DNA of 64,000 bases from Methyloligella solikamskensis (GTDB taxonomy: Bacteria; Pseudomonadota; Alphaproteobacteria; Rhizobiales; Methyloligellaceae). Below are positions 16,552 to 25,484 of the stretch, one piece after another. Location of the stretch: positions 124,001-188,000 of the forward strand of contig NZ_JBHTJO010000002.1 in NCBI RefSeq assembly GCF_042676065.1, given 5' to 3'. The position numbers and the translations under genes were made by a program. How positions within the stretch are numbered: position 1 is the first letter of the stretch; the number at the start of each line of letters is the position of its first letter. Below the pieces are notes generated by a model. That model did not search any database, was not told where the DNA came from, and saw only the letters and a list, made by a program, of their open reading frames with translations.

Positions 16552-17289
16552 ATGCCCCGCTACAAGCTGACAATCGAATATGACGGGACGCCCTATTGCG
16601 GCTGGCAGGCGCAAGGCGATGTCCCCTCCGTGCAGGAGCATCTGGCCAATGCGGTGAAGGCGTTCTCGGGCGAGGATTTCATCCCGCGCGGGGCAGGGCG
16701 CACGGATGCCGGCGTGCATGCTCTCGGCCAGGTCGCCCATCTCGATCTAACCAGAGATTGGGAGCCGGAGAAGGTCCGCGACGCCATGAATGCCCATCTC
16801 AGGCCCGAGCCTATCGTGGTGCTCCGGTGCGAAGCGGTGGGTGACGATTTCGATGCCCGCTTCTCCGCGACCCGGCGCTATTACCTCTATCGCATCGTCA
16901 ACCGGCGCAGCCCGCTCGCGCTTCAGAAGAACCGCGCCTGGGTGGTCTTCCGGGCTCTCGATGCGCAAGCCATGCACGAGGCAGCCCAACTCCTCGTCGG
17001 CCGCCATGATTTCTCCACCTTCCGGGCTGCGGAATGCCAAGCGAATTCGCCGGAGAAGACCCTGGATGCCATCGAGGTTACGCGCGCGGGCGACGAGATC
17101 GCCATCCGAACCCATGCGCGCTCCTTCCTGCACACCCAAGTCCGCTCTATGGTCGGGTCTTTGCAGCGCGTGGGGGAGGGCAGTTGGACAGCGCAGGATC
17201 TGAAGGCCGCACTGGAAGCGCGCGACCGCGCACGTTGCGGACCGCTCGCCCCGCCATGCGGGCTCTACCTCTCACGGGTCGACTATTGA
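16552..17289 (+). CDS. truA: tRNA pseudouridine(38-40) synthase TruA
   Basis: Makes pseudouridine in the anticodon arm of many tRNAs. 245 residues: YKLTIEYDGTPYCGWQ at the start, the catalytic motif GRTDAGVHALGQ containing the essential Asp, RYYLYRIVN, and the C-terminal SFLHTQVRSMVGSL with GLYLSRVDY at the end. Follows fmt as in many Rhizobiales, but with one gene inserted on the other strand. murJ starts 11 bp after its stop. Confidence 0.96.
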   Translation: MPRYKLTIEYDGTPYCGWQAQGDVPSVQEHLANAVKAFSGEDFIPRGAGRTDAGVHALGQVAHLDLTRDWEPEKVRDAMNAHLRPEPIVVLRCEAVGDDFDARFSATRRYYLYRIVNRRSPLALQKNRAWVVFRALDAQAMHEAAQLLVGRHDFSTFRAAECQANSPEKTLDAIEVTRAGDEIAIRTHARSFLHTQVRSMVGSLQRVGEGSWTAQDLKAALEARDRARCGPLAPPCGLYLSRVDY

Positions 17290-17299
17290 GCGGTAATCC

Positions 17300-18925
17300 A
17301 TGATCCGGCACGTCTTCACCGTCGGCGGGTTCACCCTGCTGTCCCGCATCACCGGCTTCATCCGTGACGTGGTGCTGGCGGCCGTGCTGGGTGCGGGCCC
17401 CGTCGCCGACGCCTTCTTCATCGCCTTCCGCCTGCCCAACCATTTCCGCGCGATCCTCGCCGAGGGCGCCTTTAACTTTGCCTTCGTCCCGGCCTATGCG
17501 CGCGAGCTGGAGCAGTCCGGACAGAAGCGTGCGCGCCTCTTCGCCGACCGGGTCGCGGCCGCGCTGCTCGCGGTCAACATCCTAATCCTGGCGGTTGCTC
17601 TCTTCTACACACCCCAACTCGTGGGGCTTCTCGCTCACGGTCTGAAGGACGATCCGGAGCGCTTTCAGCTCGCGGTCACCCTGACCCGCATCACCTTTCC
17701 GGCCCTGCTCCTGGTCTCCATGCAGACCATGATCTCCGGCGAGCTGAATGCGAATAATCGCTTCGCCGCCGCGGCGGGCGCGCCGATCCTCTTGAACGTC
17801 TGCATGATCGGGACCCTCCTGCTGGCCTTCTGGTTTCCCACCGCCGGCCATGCGGCCGCCTGGGGCGTGCTGATCGCGGGCGTCGCGCAACTTCTTCTGG
17901 TGGGGATCGATGCGGAGCGCCATGGTTTCGGTCTGCGGCTGCGCCTGCCCGTGCTGGACAAGCCGACGCTGCGATTCCTGAGGGCTCTCGGTCCCGCCAT
18001 CATAGGCGCCGGCGGTGTCCAACTCGCCCTGTTCGCCGACACGTTGATCGCGAGCTTCCTGCCCGCCGGCGCCCTGTCGGCCCTCTACTACGCCGACCGC
18101 ATCAACCAGCTTCCCATCGGCGTGGTGGGCATCGCCGTGGGCATCGTGCTCCTGCCGGAAATGTCGAAGCGCCTGGCGGCGAACGACAAGGAAGGCGCGG
18201 CCGAAGCCCAGAGCCGGGGCATCCAGCTCGCACTCCTGCTGACCCTGCCGGTGCTGGCGGCGAGCCTCACGATCCCCGATCTCATGATGCGCGCGCTCTT
18301 CGCCCGCGGTGCCTTCACAGCCGAAGACGCCGCCGCGGCGGGTGCGACTCTGGCCGCCTACGCCATCGGCATGATCCCCTTCGTGCTCATGCGCAGCTTC
18401 ACCGCGCCCTTCTTCGCGCGCGGCGATACGGCGACCCCGGTCATGGCGGCCTTGTCGGCAGCGGCGATCAATATCGGCCTGAAATTCCTGCTCATGGGGC
18501 CGCTGGCCCAGGTCGGCCTGGCGCTTGCCACGGCCATCGGCGCCTGGATCAATCTCGGCCTGCTCATCTGGTTCGCCAAGCGCCGCGGCTTCGCCCTCTC
18601 GCCGGCCAAGCTCGGCCCGACGCTGGTAAAGCTCGTCGTCGCCGGCGCAATCCTCGGCGTGGCGGTTTACGGGGCGAGCCTCGTTGTGCCGAACCTGCTG
18701 CAAGGCCTCCCAGCCTTCCGCGACGAGACAGCGCTCGCCGTGCTCGTCGTTATCGGTGGGATCGTCTACGGGCTGATGCTGTTTCTGCTGCTGGGGACGA
18801 GCTGGCTGCGCGGCCTCCTGCGCGAGGCTGGCAGCGGCAGCCTGAGCGCGAATGATTTGGCCGAGGAAGAGGAAGCTCGCGCCATCTCCGGCGCTCCCAC
18901 AGGAGAGGGCACGGAAGGGCGGTAG
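17300..18925 (+). CDS. murJ: Lipid II flippase MurJ (MviN)
   Basis: Translocates the peptidoglycan precursor lipid II across the inner membrane. 541 residues with about 14 transmembrane helices. Conserved segments: TLLSRITGFIRDVVLAAVLG, AFNFAFVPAY and ALYYADRINQLPIGVVGIA (loop with functional charged residues). The C-terminal 25 residues are acidic. It starts 11 bp after truA, suggesting co-transcription. Confidence 0.95.
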   Translation: MIRHVFTVGGFTLLSRITGFIRDVVLAAVLGAGPVADAFFIAFRLPNHFRAILAEGAFNFAFVPAYARELEQSGQKRARLFADRVAAALLAVNILILAVALFYTPQLVGLLAHGLKDDPERFQLAVTLTRITFPALLLVSMQTMISGELNANNRFAAAAGAPILLNVCMIGTLLLAFWFPTAGHAAAWGVLIAGVAQLLLVGIDAERHGFGLRLRLPVLDKPTLRFLRALGPAIIGAGGVQLALFADTLIASFLPAGALSALYYADRINQLPIGVVGIAVGIVLLPEMSKRLAANDKEGAAEAQSRGIQLALLLTLPVLAASLTIPDLMMRALFARGAFTAEDAAAAGATLAAYAIGMIPFVLMRSFTAPFFARGDTATPVMAALSAAAINIGLKFLLMGPLAQVGLALATAIGAWINLGLLIWFAKRRGFALSPAKLGPTLVKLVVAGAILGVAVYGASLVVPNLLQGLPAFRDETALAVLVVIGGIVYGLMLFLLLGTSWLRGLLREAGSGSLSANDLAEEEEARAISGAPTGEGTEGR

Positions 18926-18943
18926 GGCTAGCTCCAGGGAGCC

Positions 18944-19027
18944 GTCATGCTGAGGTGCTCGCGAAGCGAGCCTCGAAGCAGGCCGGCCCATCCTCCGAGG
19001 GCCGCTGCGCGGCCACCTCAGGATGAC
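18944..19027. repeat. Dispersed extragenic palindrome, GTCATCCTGAGG family (full copy)
   Basis: 84 bp with complementary ends, GTCATGCTGAGGTG and CACCTCAGGATGAC, and an inner palindrome GCTCGCGAAGCGAGC. It lies between the convergent murJ and murI genes and could act as a bidirectional RNA hairpin. Related copies at 9328, 53235 and, more diverged, 25352. Confidence 0.7.
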
Positions 19028-19055
19028 GATGGTAGGTTTGGGTGCGCTCTCGCCC

Positions 19056-19883
19056 CTATAAATCCACCTGCTCGATATCGTCGGCATCGAGCTTGCGTCC
19101 CAGAAAGATCTCACCGACCCGGGCGAAGCGCTCAGGGGAATCCGTGGCGAAGATCTTGGTGGTCTTGCCAGGCGCGGGCGTTTCATCGCTCTCCAGCCCA
19201 AGCTCGGCCAGCGCTTCGGCCACGGCATTGGCCGTGGTCCGCGCCGAATCCACGATCGCGACCTCGCGCCCGGCCACCTCGCCCAGCATCTTGGCCAACA
19301 CCGGGAAATGGGTGCAGCCCAGCACCAGCGTGTCCGGCGGATCCTCGCCGGAGAAGACGGTGGCGAGATACTGCTCGGCCGCGGCCCGCGCCGCAGGTCC
19401 GTCGGTCCAGCCTTCCTCGGCCATGGCCACGAAGACCTGGCAGGGCTGCTGCAGCACCCGGATATCGCCCTGAAGCGCGTGGATCGCCCGGACATAGGCG
19501 TTCCCCTTCACTGTGCTTTCGGTGGCCAGCACGGCGATATGCTTGTTCTTGGTCGCATCGACCCCGGCCGCAGCGCCCGGCTCGATCACCCCGATGACCG
19601 GCACCGGCGCCAGCGCCTCCGACAGCGGTCCGATGGCCACGGCGGAAGCCGTATTGCAGGCGATCACCACCAGCTTCACACCCTCGTCGATCAGAAGCTG
19701 CGTGGCCTTCAGGGCATAGGCCTTGATGGTCTCCGGGCTCTTGGTGCCGTAGGGCAGGCGGGCCGTATCGCCGAGATAGACGAAACGCTCGTTGGGGAGA
19801 CGCTCGGCCATGGCGCGAAGCACCGTCAGCCCGCCCATGCCGGAATCGAAGACGCCTATGGGACGCGTATCGCCAGAGCTCAT
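19056..19883 (-). CDS. murI: Glutamate racemase
   Basis: Supplies D-glutamate for peptidoglycan. 275 residues with the PIGVFDSGMGGLTVLRAM start, YLGDTARLPYG, and both catalytic cysteines in VIACNTASA and LGCTHFPVL. It is the last gene of the minus-strand series that starts at rpmH, 19 bp after dapE. D-Glu and diaminopimelate both enter the same peptide stem, so the dapE-murI pairing is functionally sensible. Confidence 0.96.
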   Translation of the reverse strand: MSSGDTRPIGVFDSGMGGLTVLRAMAERLPNERFVYLGDTARLPYGTKSPETIKAYALKATQLLIDEGVKLVVIACNTASAVAIGPLSEALAPVPVIGVIEPGAAAGVDATKNKHIAVLATESTVKGNAYVRAIHALQGDIRVLQQPCQVFVAMAEEGWTDGPAARAAAEQYLATVFSGEDPPDTLVLGCTHFPVLAKMLGEVAGREVAIVDSARTTANAVAEALAELGLESDETPAPGKTTKIFATDSPERFARVGEIFLGRKLDADDIEQVDL

Positions 19884-19902
19884 TGGATATATATCCCGCC
19901 GG

Positions 19903-21084
19903 CTAGCTCGCCGTGCCGCCGTTGAAATAGAGATCGAGAAAGCGCCGGTAGATCACCGCGAGCTTCTCCAGATCCGAAAGGCTAACCCGCTCATCCACCT
20001 GATGCATGGTCTCCGTGGTCAGCCCGAACTCCACCACCGGGCAGTAATCCTTGATGAAGCGCGCATCCGACGTTCCGCCCGCCGTCGAAAGCTCCGGCGT
20101 CAGCCCGGTCACGTCGCTGATCGCTTCCGACAGCAGCGTGCTGAGCGTGCCCGGCTCCGTCACGAAGACCGGGTTGGCCGGCTCGTAGTCGAAGATCGCT
20201 TCCAGGCCTGAGCCTTCCAGCGCCATGAAGGCCTTCTCCCGCGCCCAGGACTGCAGGGAGTCCGGCGTGTGATCGTCGTTAAAGCGGATGTTGAACAGGG
20301 CCTCAGCCTTGGCCGGGATCACATTGGTCGCCGGGTTCCGCACATCGATGGTCGTCACCTCCAGGTTGGAGGGCGCGAAATGGGCGTTGCCGTGATCCAG
20401 CGGCTCCTCGTAGAGGCTGGAGAGCACCGCGATCAGTCCACGGATCGGATTGTTGGCGAGCGCCGGATAGGCCACATGGCCTTGCACGCCCTTCACTGTC
20501 ACCTTGCCGTTCAGGCTGCCGCGCCGGCCGATCTTGATTGTCTCGCCAAGCTGGGTCGCGTTGGTCGGCTCGCCGACGATGGCGTGGTCCAGCACCTCGT
20601 CATGGGCTTCCATCCATTTCAGCACCTTCTCGGTGCCGTTGACGGCGGGGCCTTCCTCATCGCCCGTGATGAGCAGGCTGATGGAGCCGGCCGGCTCGCC
20701 GCGCGCAAAAGTGAGATAGTCGAAGGCTGCTGCGGCAAAGGCCGCCACACCGCCCTTCATGTCCGCCGCGCCGCGCCCGTAGAGCAGTCCCTGGTCGATA
20801 TCGCCGGCGAACGGCGGATGGGTCCAGGCATCGTCGTCGCCCGGCGGCACCACATCCGTATGGCCGGCAAAGCAGAGATGAGGACGCCCAGTCCCGATCC
20901 GCGCATAGAGATTGTCGACCGTCGGCGTGCCCGCCGCCTCGAAAGGCAGGCGATGGCAGGTGAAACCGGCCGCCTCGAGCTTTCCTTGCAGATAGTCGAG
21001 CGCACCGCCTTCCTCAGGCGTCACGCTCTTGCAGCGGATCAGCCCTTGGGCGAGATCGACGGCGTCTTCCGAAAGCGAGCCCAT
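19903..21084 (-). CDS. dapE: Succinyl-diaminopimelate desuccinylase
   Basis: Late step of the succinylase branch of lysine/meso-DAP synthesis; a dizinc amidohydrolase. 393 residues with metal-binding GHTDVVPPGD, GRGAADMKGGVAAF, GDEEGPAVNGT (catalytic Glu) and the C-terminal TAGGTSDARFI and EFGLTTETMHQVDE. Lies in the same direction as dapD, separated by one DUF805 gene. Confidence 0.96.
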   Translation of the reverse strand: MGSLSEDAVDLAQGLIRCKSVTPEEGGALDYLQGKLEAAGFTCHRLPFEAAGTPTVDNLYARIGTGRPHLCFAGHTDVVPPGDDDAWTHPPFAGDIDQGLLYGRGAADMKGGVAAFAAAAFDYLTFARGEPAGSISLLITGDEEGPAVNGTEKVLKWMEAHDEVLDHAIVGEPTNATQLGETIKIGRRGSLNGKVTVKGVQGHVAYPALANNPIRGLIAVLSSLYEEPLDHGNAHFAPSNLEVTTIDVRNPATNVIPAKAEALFNIRFNDDHTPDSLQSWAREKAFMALEGSGLEAIFDYEPANPVFVTEPGTLSTLLSEAISDVTGLTPELSTAGGTSDARFIKDYCPVVEFGLTTETMHQVDERVSLSDLEKLAVIYRRFLDLYFNGGTAS

Positions 21085-21102
21085 CGGCCGGAATTCCTGT
21101 CG

Positions 21103-21597
21103 TTACGCGTCGGCGTCCGTGTTGGCCGGCGCATCTTGCAGCGGGTCCGGCCCGTACTCGTTCGGCCCGTCCGTCCCCTTGAGGATGCCGAGCTCGATGA
21201 TCAGCCAAAGCACCAGACCGAACCAGACGGCCGAAAGCAGATTGCCGAGCGACATCGGCCCGGTCTCGGTCATGGCCATGCCGGACGTCGCCAGCACGGC
21301 GACCTGAGCGATGCTGACCACATAGAGGCCAGCCATCCACCAGCCGGACTTGTTCCGGTCGTGGAAGCGCTTCACGCAGACCGCGATGATGCCGATAAGG
21401 GTGACGGCTGTGATGAGCATCATCATGCCCGAGCCCAGCGCGCCCATGATCGCGTTGCCCGGCATGGACAGCGTGATCCGGGTGACGATGAAGCTGACCA
21501 CCCAGCTCGCGATGAGAAGCGGGACGATCGCCATCCAGAAGGTCTGGCGGCCGATCCGGCCCCGCAGCGTCAGATACCAGTATTTCAGGTCCATCAA
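21103..21597 (-). CDS. DUF805 family membrane protein
   Basis: 164 residues with four hydrophobic helices. The N-terminal LKYWYLTLRGRIGRQTFWMA, the central CVKRFHDRNKSGWW and the following helices are characteristic of DUF805. The function of this family is not established. It is inserted between dapD and dapE with gaps of 10 and 18 bp, so it is probably co-transcribed. Confidence 0.88.
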   Translation of the reverse strand: MMDLKYWYLTLRGRIGRQTFWMAIVPLLIASWVVSFIVTRITLSMPGNAIMGALGSGMMMLITAVTLIGIIAVCVKRFHDRNKSGWWMAGLYVVSIAQVAVLATSGMAMTETGPMSLGNLLSAVWFGLVLWLIIELGILKGTDGPNEYGPDPLQDAPANTDADA

Positions 21598-21607
21598 ATC
21601 GCGCGCC

Positions 21608-22450
21608 TTACGTCCGCAGCAGGTCGTTGATGGAGGTCTTGGAGCGGGTCCGCTCGTCCACGGTCTTCACGATCACGGCGCAGTAGAGGGACGGTCCCGG
21701 CGAGCCGTCCGGCAAATCCTTGCCGGGCATGGAGCCGGCGACCACCACCGAGTAGGGCGGCACGGTGCCGGAGAAGATCTCACCCGTCTCCCGATCGACG
21801 ATCTTCGTGGACTGGCCGATATAGACGCCCATGGAGAGCACCGAGCCTTCGCCGACCACAACGCCCTCGGCCACTTCGGCGCGGGCGCCGATGAAGCAGT
21901 AATCCTCGATAATCACCGGGTTTGCCTGGAGCGGTTCCAGAACGCCGCCGATACCGGCGCCGCCGGACAGGTGCACGTTCTTGCCGATCTGCGCGCAAGA
22001 CCCGACCGTGGCCCAGGTGTCGACCATCACGCCCGTGTCGACATAGGCGCCAAGATTGACGAAGGACGGCATCAGCACCACGCCCGGCGCGATATAGGCC
22101 GAGCGGCGCACGATGGAGCCCGGCACGGCCCGGAAGCCGGCCTTCTTGAAGTCCTTAGATTTCCACTCGGCGAACTTGCTGGGCACCTTGTCCCACCAGG
22201 TGCCGCCATCGGTGCCGCCTTCCATCTTGTGGGAGTCTTCCAGGCGGAACGACAGCAGGATCGCCTTCTTGGCCCACTCGTTGACCGTCCAGCGGCCGTC
22301 CACCTTCTCGGCGACCCGCAGCTTGCCGGTGTCCAGCAGCTCCAGGGTTTCTTCGACGGCATCGCGGGTCTCGCCCTTGGTCTTGGGCGAGATCTCGTCG
22401 GGCTTGTCGAAGGCGGCCTCGATGATGGGCTTCAGTTGCTCTTTGCTCAT
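21608..22450 (-). CDS. dapD: Tetrahydrodipicolinate N-succinyltransferase
   Basis: Succinylates tetrahydrodipicolinate, committing it to the DapD/C/E route. 280 residues: an N-terminal helical domain and a left-handed beta-helix of hexapeptide repeats, with PGSIVRRSAYIAPGVVLMPS, VDTWATVGSCAQIGKNVHLS and GGVLEPLQANPVIIEDYCFIG as recognisable stretches. Ordinary full length. It is 48 bp downstream of the HAD nucleotidase. Confidence 0.96.
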   Translation of the reverse strand: MSKEQLKPIIEAAFDKPDEISPKTKGETRDAVEETLELLDTGKLRVAEKVDGRWTVNEWAKKAILLSFRLEDSHKMEGGTDGGTWWDKVPSKFAEWKSKDFKKAGFRAVPGSIVRRSAYIAPGVVLMPSFVNLGAYVDTGVMVDTWATVGSCAQIGKNVHLSGGAGIGGVLEPLQANPVIIEDYCFIGARAEVAEGVVVGEGSVLSMGVYIGQSTKIVDRETGEIFSGTVPPYSVVVAGSMPGKDLPDGSPGPSLYCAVIVKTVDERTRSKTSINDLLRT

Positions 22451-22498
22451 AACGCGAACCTATCGTCTTCTAGGAATTGGCAGGTCAAATCTGGCAAG

Positions 22499-23266
22499 TC
22501 AGCCGGTGCGGAAACCGGCATCGGAAAAGTCTGGCTGCTCCGGCTCCGCCTCGCCGATGAGGCGGGCATAGACCTCCCGGAGGAAGGGCGCCAGGGCGTC
22601 GGTCTGGTGATGGATGTGGGACGGCAGCTCCGTCCATGTCGCGATTGCATGATGATCGGGATGGTCCGTCGCCCCGCAGGCCACCAGCACCGTGGTCATG
22701 CCGAGCGCGTGCGCCGGCTTCAGATTGTGGGGCAAATCGTCGAACATCGCCGCTTCCGTCGCGCTCACCCCATGGGCCTTCAGGAACCGGTCATAGGTGA
22801 CGGGATCGGGCTTCGGGATAAACTCCGCCGAGCGGATGTCGAACATGTCGTCGAAATGGTCGCTCAGGCCAAGCTTGGTCAGCACCCGCTCGGCATGCTG
22901 CATGGAGCCGTTGGTGAAGACGTATTTCTGCCCCGGCAGCCGATCGATGGCCGCCCCCAGCTCCGGCGCAGCCTCCACCACGGCCAGATCGATGTCGTGG
23001 ACATACTCCAGGAAATCGTCCGGATGCACGTCGTGCAGCCGCATCAGCCCGGCCAGCGTCGTGCCGTAGGTGTAGTAGTAATGCTTGCGCAGCCGGTGGG
23101 CCTCTTCTGGGGTGACATCCAGACGGTCGGCGATGAACGCGCCCATGCGCTTGTCGATCTGGCTGAAAAGATTGCAGTCGGCGGGGTAGAGGGTGTTGTC
23201 GAGATCGAACACCCAGGCTTCCGTCTGCTCAAAGCCGCGCCGTTCGTAATCTGCGATCTTCGTCAT
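22499..23266 (-). CDS. HAD-family pyrimidine 5'-nucleotidase-like protein
   Basis: 255 residues. HAD motif I FDLDNTLYP (nucleophile Asp), motif II VFTNGSMQHAERVL, motif III lysine in FIPKPDPVTYDRF, and motif IV AAMFDDLPHNLKPA are all present, with the cap segment CNLFSQIDKRMGAFIADRL typical of the SDT1-type pyrimidine nucleotidase group. It overlaps the argB stop by 4 bp. In rhizobial genomes a gene of this type often sits between argB and dapD. Confidence 0.88.
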   Translation of the reverse strand: MTKIADYERRGFEQTEAWVFDLDNTLYPADCNLFSQIDKRMGAFIADRLDVTPEEAHRLRKHYYYTYGTTLAGLMRLHDVHPDDFLEYVHDIDLAVVEAAPELGAAIDRLPGQKYVFTNGSMQHAERVLTKLGLSDHFDDMFDIRSAEFIPKPDPVTYDRFLKAHGVSATEAAMFDDLPHNLKPAHALGMTTVLVACGATDHPDHHAIATWTELPSHIHHQTDALAPFLREVYARLIGEAEPEQPDFSDAGFRTG

Positions 23267-24282
23267 GTGGCAGAGGCCCCCGACCGCTCGATCAGGGTGC
23301 CCGCGCCATGCTCGGTGAAGAGCTCCAGCAGCACCGCATGGGGTACCTTGCCGTTGAGGATGACGACGGCCTCGACGCCCTTGGCCACGACGCCCAGGCA
23401 GCTTTCGACTTTCGGGATCATGCCACCAGAGATGGTGCCGTCCTCGATCAGCGCCAAGGCCTCCTTGGTGGTGAGCGCCTTCACAAGCTTGCCCTGCTTG
23501 TCGAGCACGCCTTCCACATCCGTCAGCAGCAGAAGCCGCTTCGCCTTCATGGCGGCAGCCAGCGCGCCTGCAAACGTGTCGGCGTTGATGTTCAGGGTCT
23601 CGCCGTCCGCGCCGACAGCGATGGGTGCCACTACGGGAATAAGATCGGACTGGATGATCACATCCACGATATGCGGATCGACCTGATCCGGATTGCCCAC
23701 GAAGCCGAGATCGACGATCTGCTCGATCCGGGAATCGGGGTCGCGCCAGGTCCGGGTGATCTTGCGCGCCCGCATTAGATTGGCGTCCTTGCCGGAGATG
23801 CCCACGGCCTTGCCGCCATGGGCGTTGATCGCCGCCACGATCTCTTTGTTGACCGAGCCGGCGAGCACCATCTCCACGACATCGACGGTCTCACGGTCGG
23901 TGACCCGCAACCCGTCCCTGAATTCGCTCTTGATGCTCAAGCGCTCTAGCAGCCGCGCGATCTGCGGTCCGCCGCCATGGACCACGATCGGGTTCACGCC
24001 CGACTGCTTCAGAAGCACCACGTCCCGGGCGAAATCCTGGGCGAGCTTCGGATCGCCCATGGCATGCCCGCCATATTTGATAACGACGGTCGCCTTGTCG
24101 TAGCGCTGCATGAAGGGCAGCGCCTCCGACAGGAGGTCCGCCCGCTGGAACACGGAGAGCGGTGCTGCCCCCTTCGGCGCGTCTTCATCCGCCTTCAATC
24201 CGGGCAGCCGGGTGCTGCCATGGCCGAGCTCGGCTGCCGGGTCGGGCTTTACGTCGGGCAAATCTGGCTTGTCATCAGTCAC
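23263..24282 (-). CDS. argB: Acetylglutamate kinase
   Basis: Second step of arginine synthesis. 339 residues, with a charged N-terminal extension of about 55 residues ahead of the core, and the core motifs VVIKYGGHAM, PIVVHGGGPQI, VGISGKDANL and GGMIPKVESCL. The likely start is GTG at 24282; a shorter start inside the extension is possible because homologues usually begin about 45 residues later. The stop overlaps the HAD nucleotidase. Confidence 0.94.
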   Translation of the reverse strand: MTDDKPDLPDVKPDPAAELGHGSTRLPGLKADEDAPKGAAPLSVFQRADLLSEALPFMQRYDKATVVIKYGGHAMGDPKLAQDFARDVVLLKQSGVNPIVVHGGGPQIARLLERLSIKSEFRDGLRVTDRETVDVVEMVLAGSVNKEIVAAINAHGGKAVGISGKDANLMRARKITRTWRDPDSRIEQIVDLGFVGNPDQVDPHIVDVIIQSDLIPVVAPIAVGADGETLNINADTFAGALAAAMKAKRLLLLTDVEGVLDKQGKLVKALTTKEALALIEDGTISGGMIPKVESCLGVVAKGVEAVVILNGKVPHAVLLELFTEHGAGTLIERSGASAT

Positions 24283-24383
24283 CGGCGCTTTATAGCGGGG
24301 CGGAAGTTAAGGGGAAACTCCCGTCTTCCGTCGTTTTCTCCGCTTGGGCCGGTTTGAAGGGGCTGTCCGAGAGGCACGACGCG

Positions 24384-24425
24384 CCCCCTCTCCCCTCGGG
24401 GGAGAGGGTTGGGGTGAGGGGGAGC
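24384..24425. repeat. Dispersed intergenic palindrome, CCCTCTCCCC/GGGGAGAGGG type
   Basis: Arms CCCCCTCTCCCCTC and GGGGGAGAGGG, followed by GTTGGGGTGAGGGGG. Related to the copy at 4611-4634. It lies in the argB-engB interval, next to a homopolymer C run (24445-24457) and the assembly gap. The 328 bases between the argB start and the first readable engB base hold only this repeat, the C run and Ns. Confidence 0.65.
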
Positions 24426-24457
24426 CTAGCTATCGAGTCTTTCTCCCCCCCCCCCCC

Positions 24458-24610
24458 NNNNNNNNNNNNNNNNNNNNNNNNNNNNNNNNNNNNNNNNNNN
24501 NNNNNNNNNNNNNNNNNNNNNNNNNNNNNNNNNNNNNNNNNNNNNNNNNNNNNNNNNNNNNNNNNNNNNNNNNNNNNNNNNNNNNNNNNNNNNNNNNNNN
24601 NNNNNNNNNN
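24458..24610. other. Assembly gap (153 N) preceded by a 13-base C run
   Basis: Unknown bases directly follow CCCCCCCCCCCCC at 24445-24457. The gap removes the 3' end of engB and part of the engB-argB spacer. The C run may be a genuine homopolymer that stopped the assembly or an artefact at the contig end. Frames drawn through the gap are meaningless. Confidence 0.98.
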
Positions 24611-25233
24611 GCTGCGCGCAATTCTGAGAGCCCGTGGCCTTCCCGAGAAGAGGTCACGAGGATCTCCGGATGGGCGGCCGGGTGCTTGGCGAGCTCGGCC
24701 GAGACCTTCTCGAGCACCTTTTCGAGCTCTTCCGATTTCGGCTTGTCCGCCTTGGTCAGTACCACCTGATAGGAGACCGCCGCCTCATCCATCAGCGCCA
24801 TGGTGGCCCGGTCCGTCTCCTTCAGCCCGTGGCGGCTGTCGACCAGCAGGAAGAGGCGCCGGAGTTCCTGGCGGCCCTTCAGATAGTCTTCGATTAGCCG
24901 GTTCCAGCCCTTCACCTGGCCCTTGGGCGCCTTGGCGTAGCCGTAGCCCGGCATGTCGACGAGATAGAGCGCGCCGTCCTTGCCGAGGGTGAAGAAGTTG
25001 AGCTCCCGGGTGCGGCCGGGGGTGATGGAGACCCGGGCCAGCGATTTTCGCCCGGTGAGCGCGTTGATCAGGCTGGATTTGCCAACATTGGAGCGCCCGG
25101 CGAAGGCAACCTCGTTCCGCCCGTCCGCGGGCAGCCCGTCCATCTTCACCACGCCTTTGACGAACTCGCACCCTTGCGCGAAGAGCTTGTCGCCCGCAGC
25201 TGTGTCGGCTTCGTTTGTGGTCTCAATGCTCAT
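24611..25233 (-). CDS. engB: Ribosome-biogenesis GTPase YihA/EngB, 3' end in assembly gap
   Basis: GTPase needed for large-subunit assembly in characterised bacteria. About 207 residues are readable: G1 AGRSNVGKSS, G2 region SITPGRTRELNFF, G3 DMPGYGYAK, G4 LTKADK, and G5 VTSSREGHGLSELRA just before the gap. Family length is about 200-220, so only the last few residues and the stop are missing. It sits between yidC and argB, the usual rhizobial order. Confidence 0.93.
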
Positions 25234-25254
25234 GGCCGCGATCCTAGAGGTCCC

Positions 25255-25328
25255 GTCATACCGGCGAAAGCCGGTATCCAGCCATGCGCCCCGATTTGGA
25301 GTTGAATTCCGGCTTGCGCCGGAATGAC
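25255..25328. repeat. Dispersed extragenic palindrome, GTCATNCCGGCGAAAGCCGG family
   Basis: Begins GTCATACCGGCGAAAGCCGG, followed by TATCCAG, and ends TTCCGGCTTGCGCCGGAATGAC, giving complementary termini and two smaller hairpins. A second copy with the same start is at 63717-63793. Located between yidC and engB. Confidence 0.75.
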
Positions 25329-25351
25329 CGAGGGGAGGTGGCGCCGGCCTG

Positions 25352-25470
25352 CACCCTTCGAGACGCGAGCTGCGCTCGCCCTCAGGGTGAGGAGCGAGCT
25401 CCCAGGCTCACCGCAGCCTTTCTCCTCATGGTGAGGGCATTTGCGAAGCAAATGCGTCTCGAACCATGAG
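25352..25470. repeat. Two adjacent diverged extragenic palindromes
   Basis: The first unit (25352-25391) starts CACCCTTCGAGACGCGAGC and ends CTCAGGGTGAG; the second (25425-25470) starts CTCATGGTGAGGGCATTTGC and ends TCTCGAACCATGAG. Both are imperfect palindromes. The second has a decayed relative at 63821-63857. They follow directly after the palindrome at 25255, making a cluster between yidC and engB. Confidence 0.6.
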
Positions 25471-25484
25471 GCCGAAACGGCCAG

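Noticed and set aside
21350..23686. A 778-residue open frame on the plus strand
   Set aside because: It runs antisense over dapD, the HAD nucleotidase and part of argB, all with clear motifs on the minus strand. High GC content alone yields such long shadow frames; no domain was recognisable.
24283..24992. Open frames running through the N gap
   Set aside because: The frame is undefined across unknown bases; only the engB reading on the minus strand is supported by motifs.
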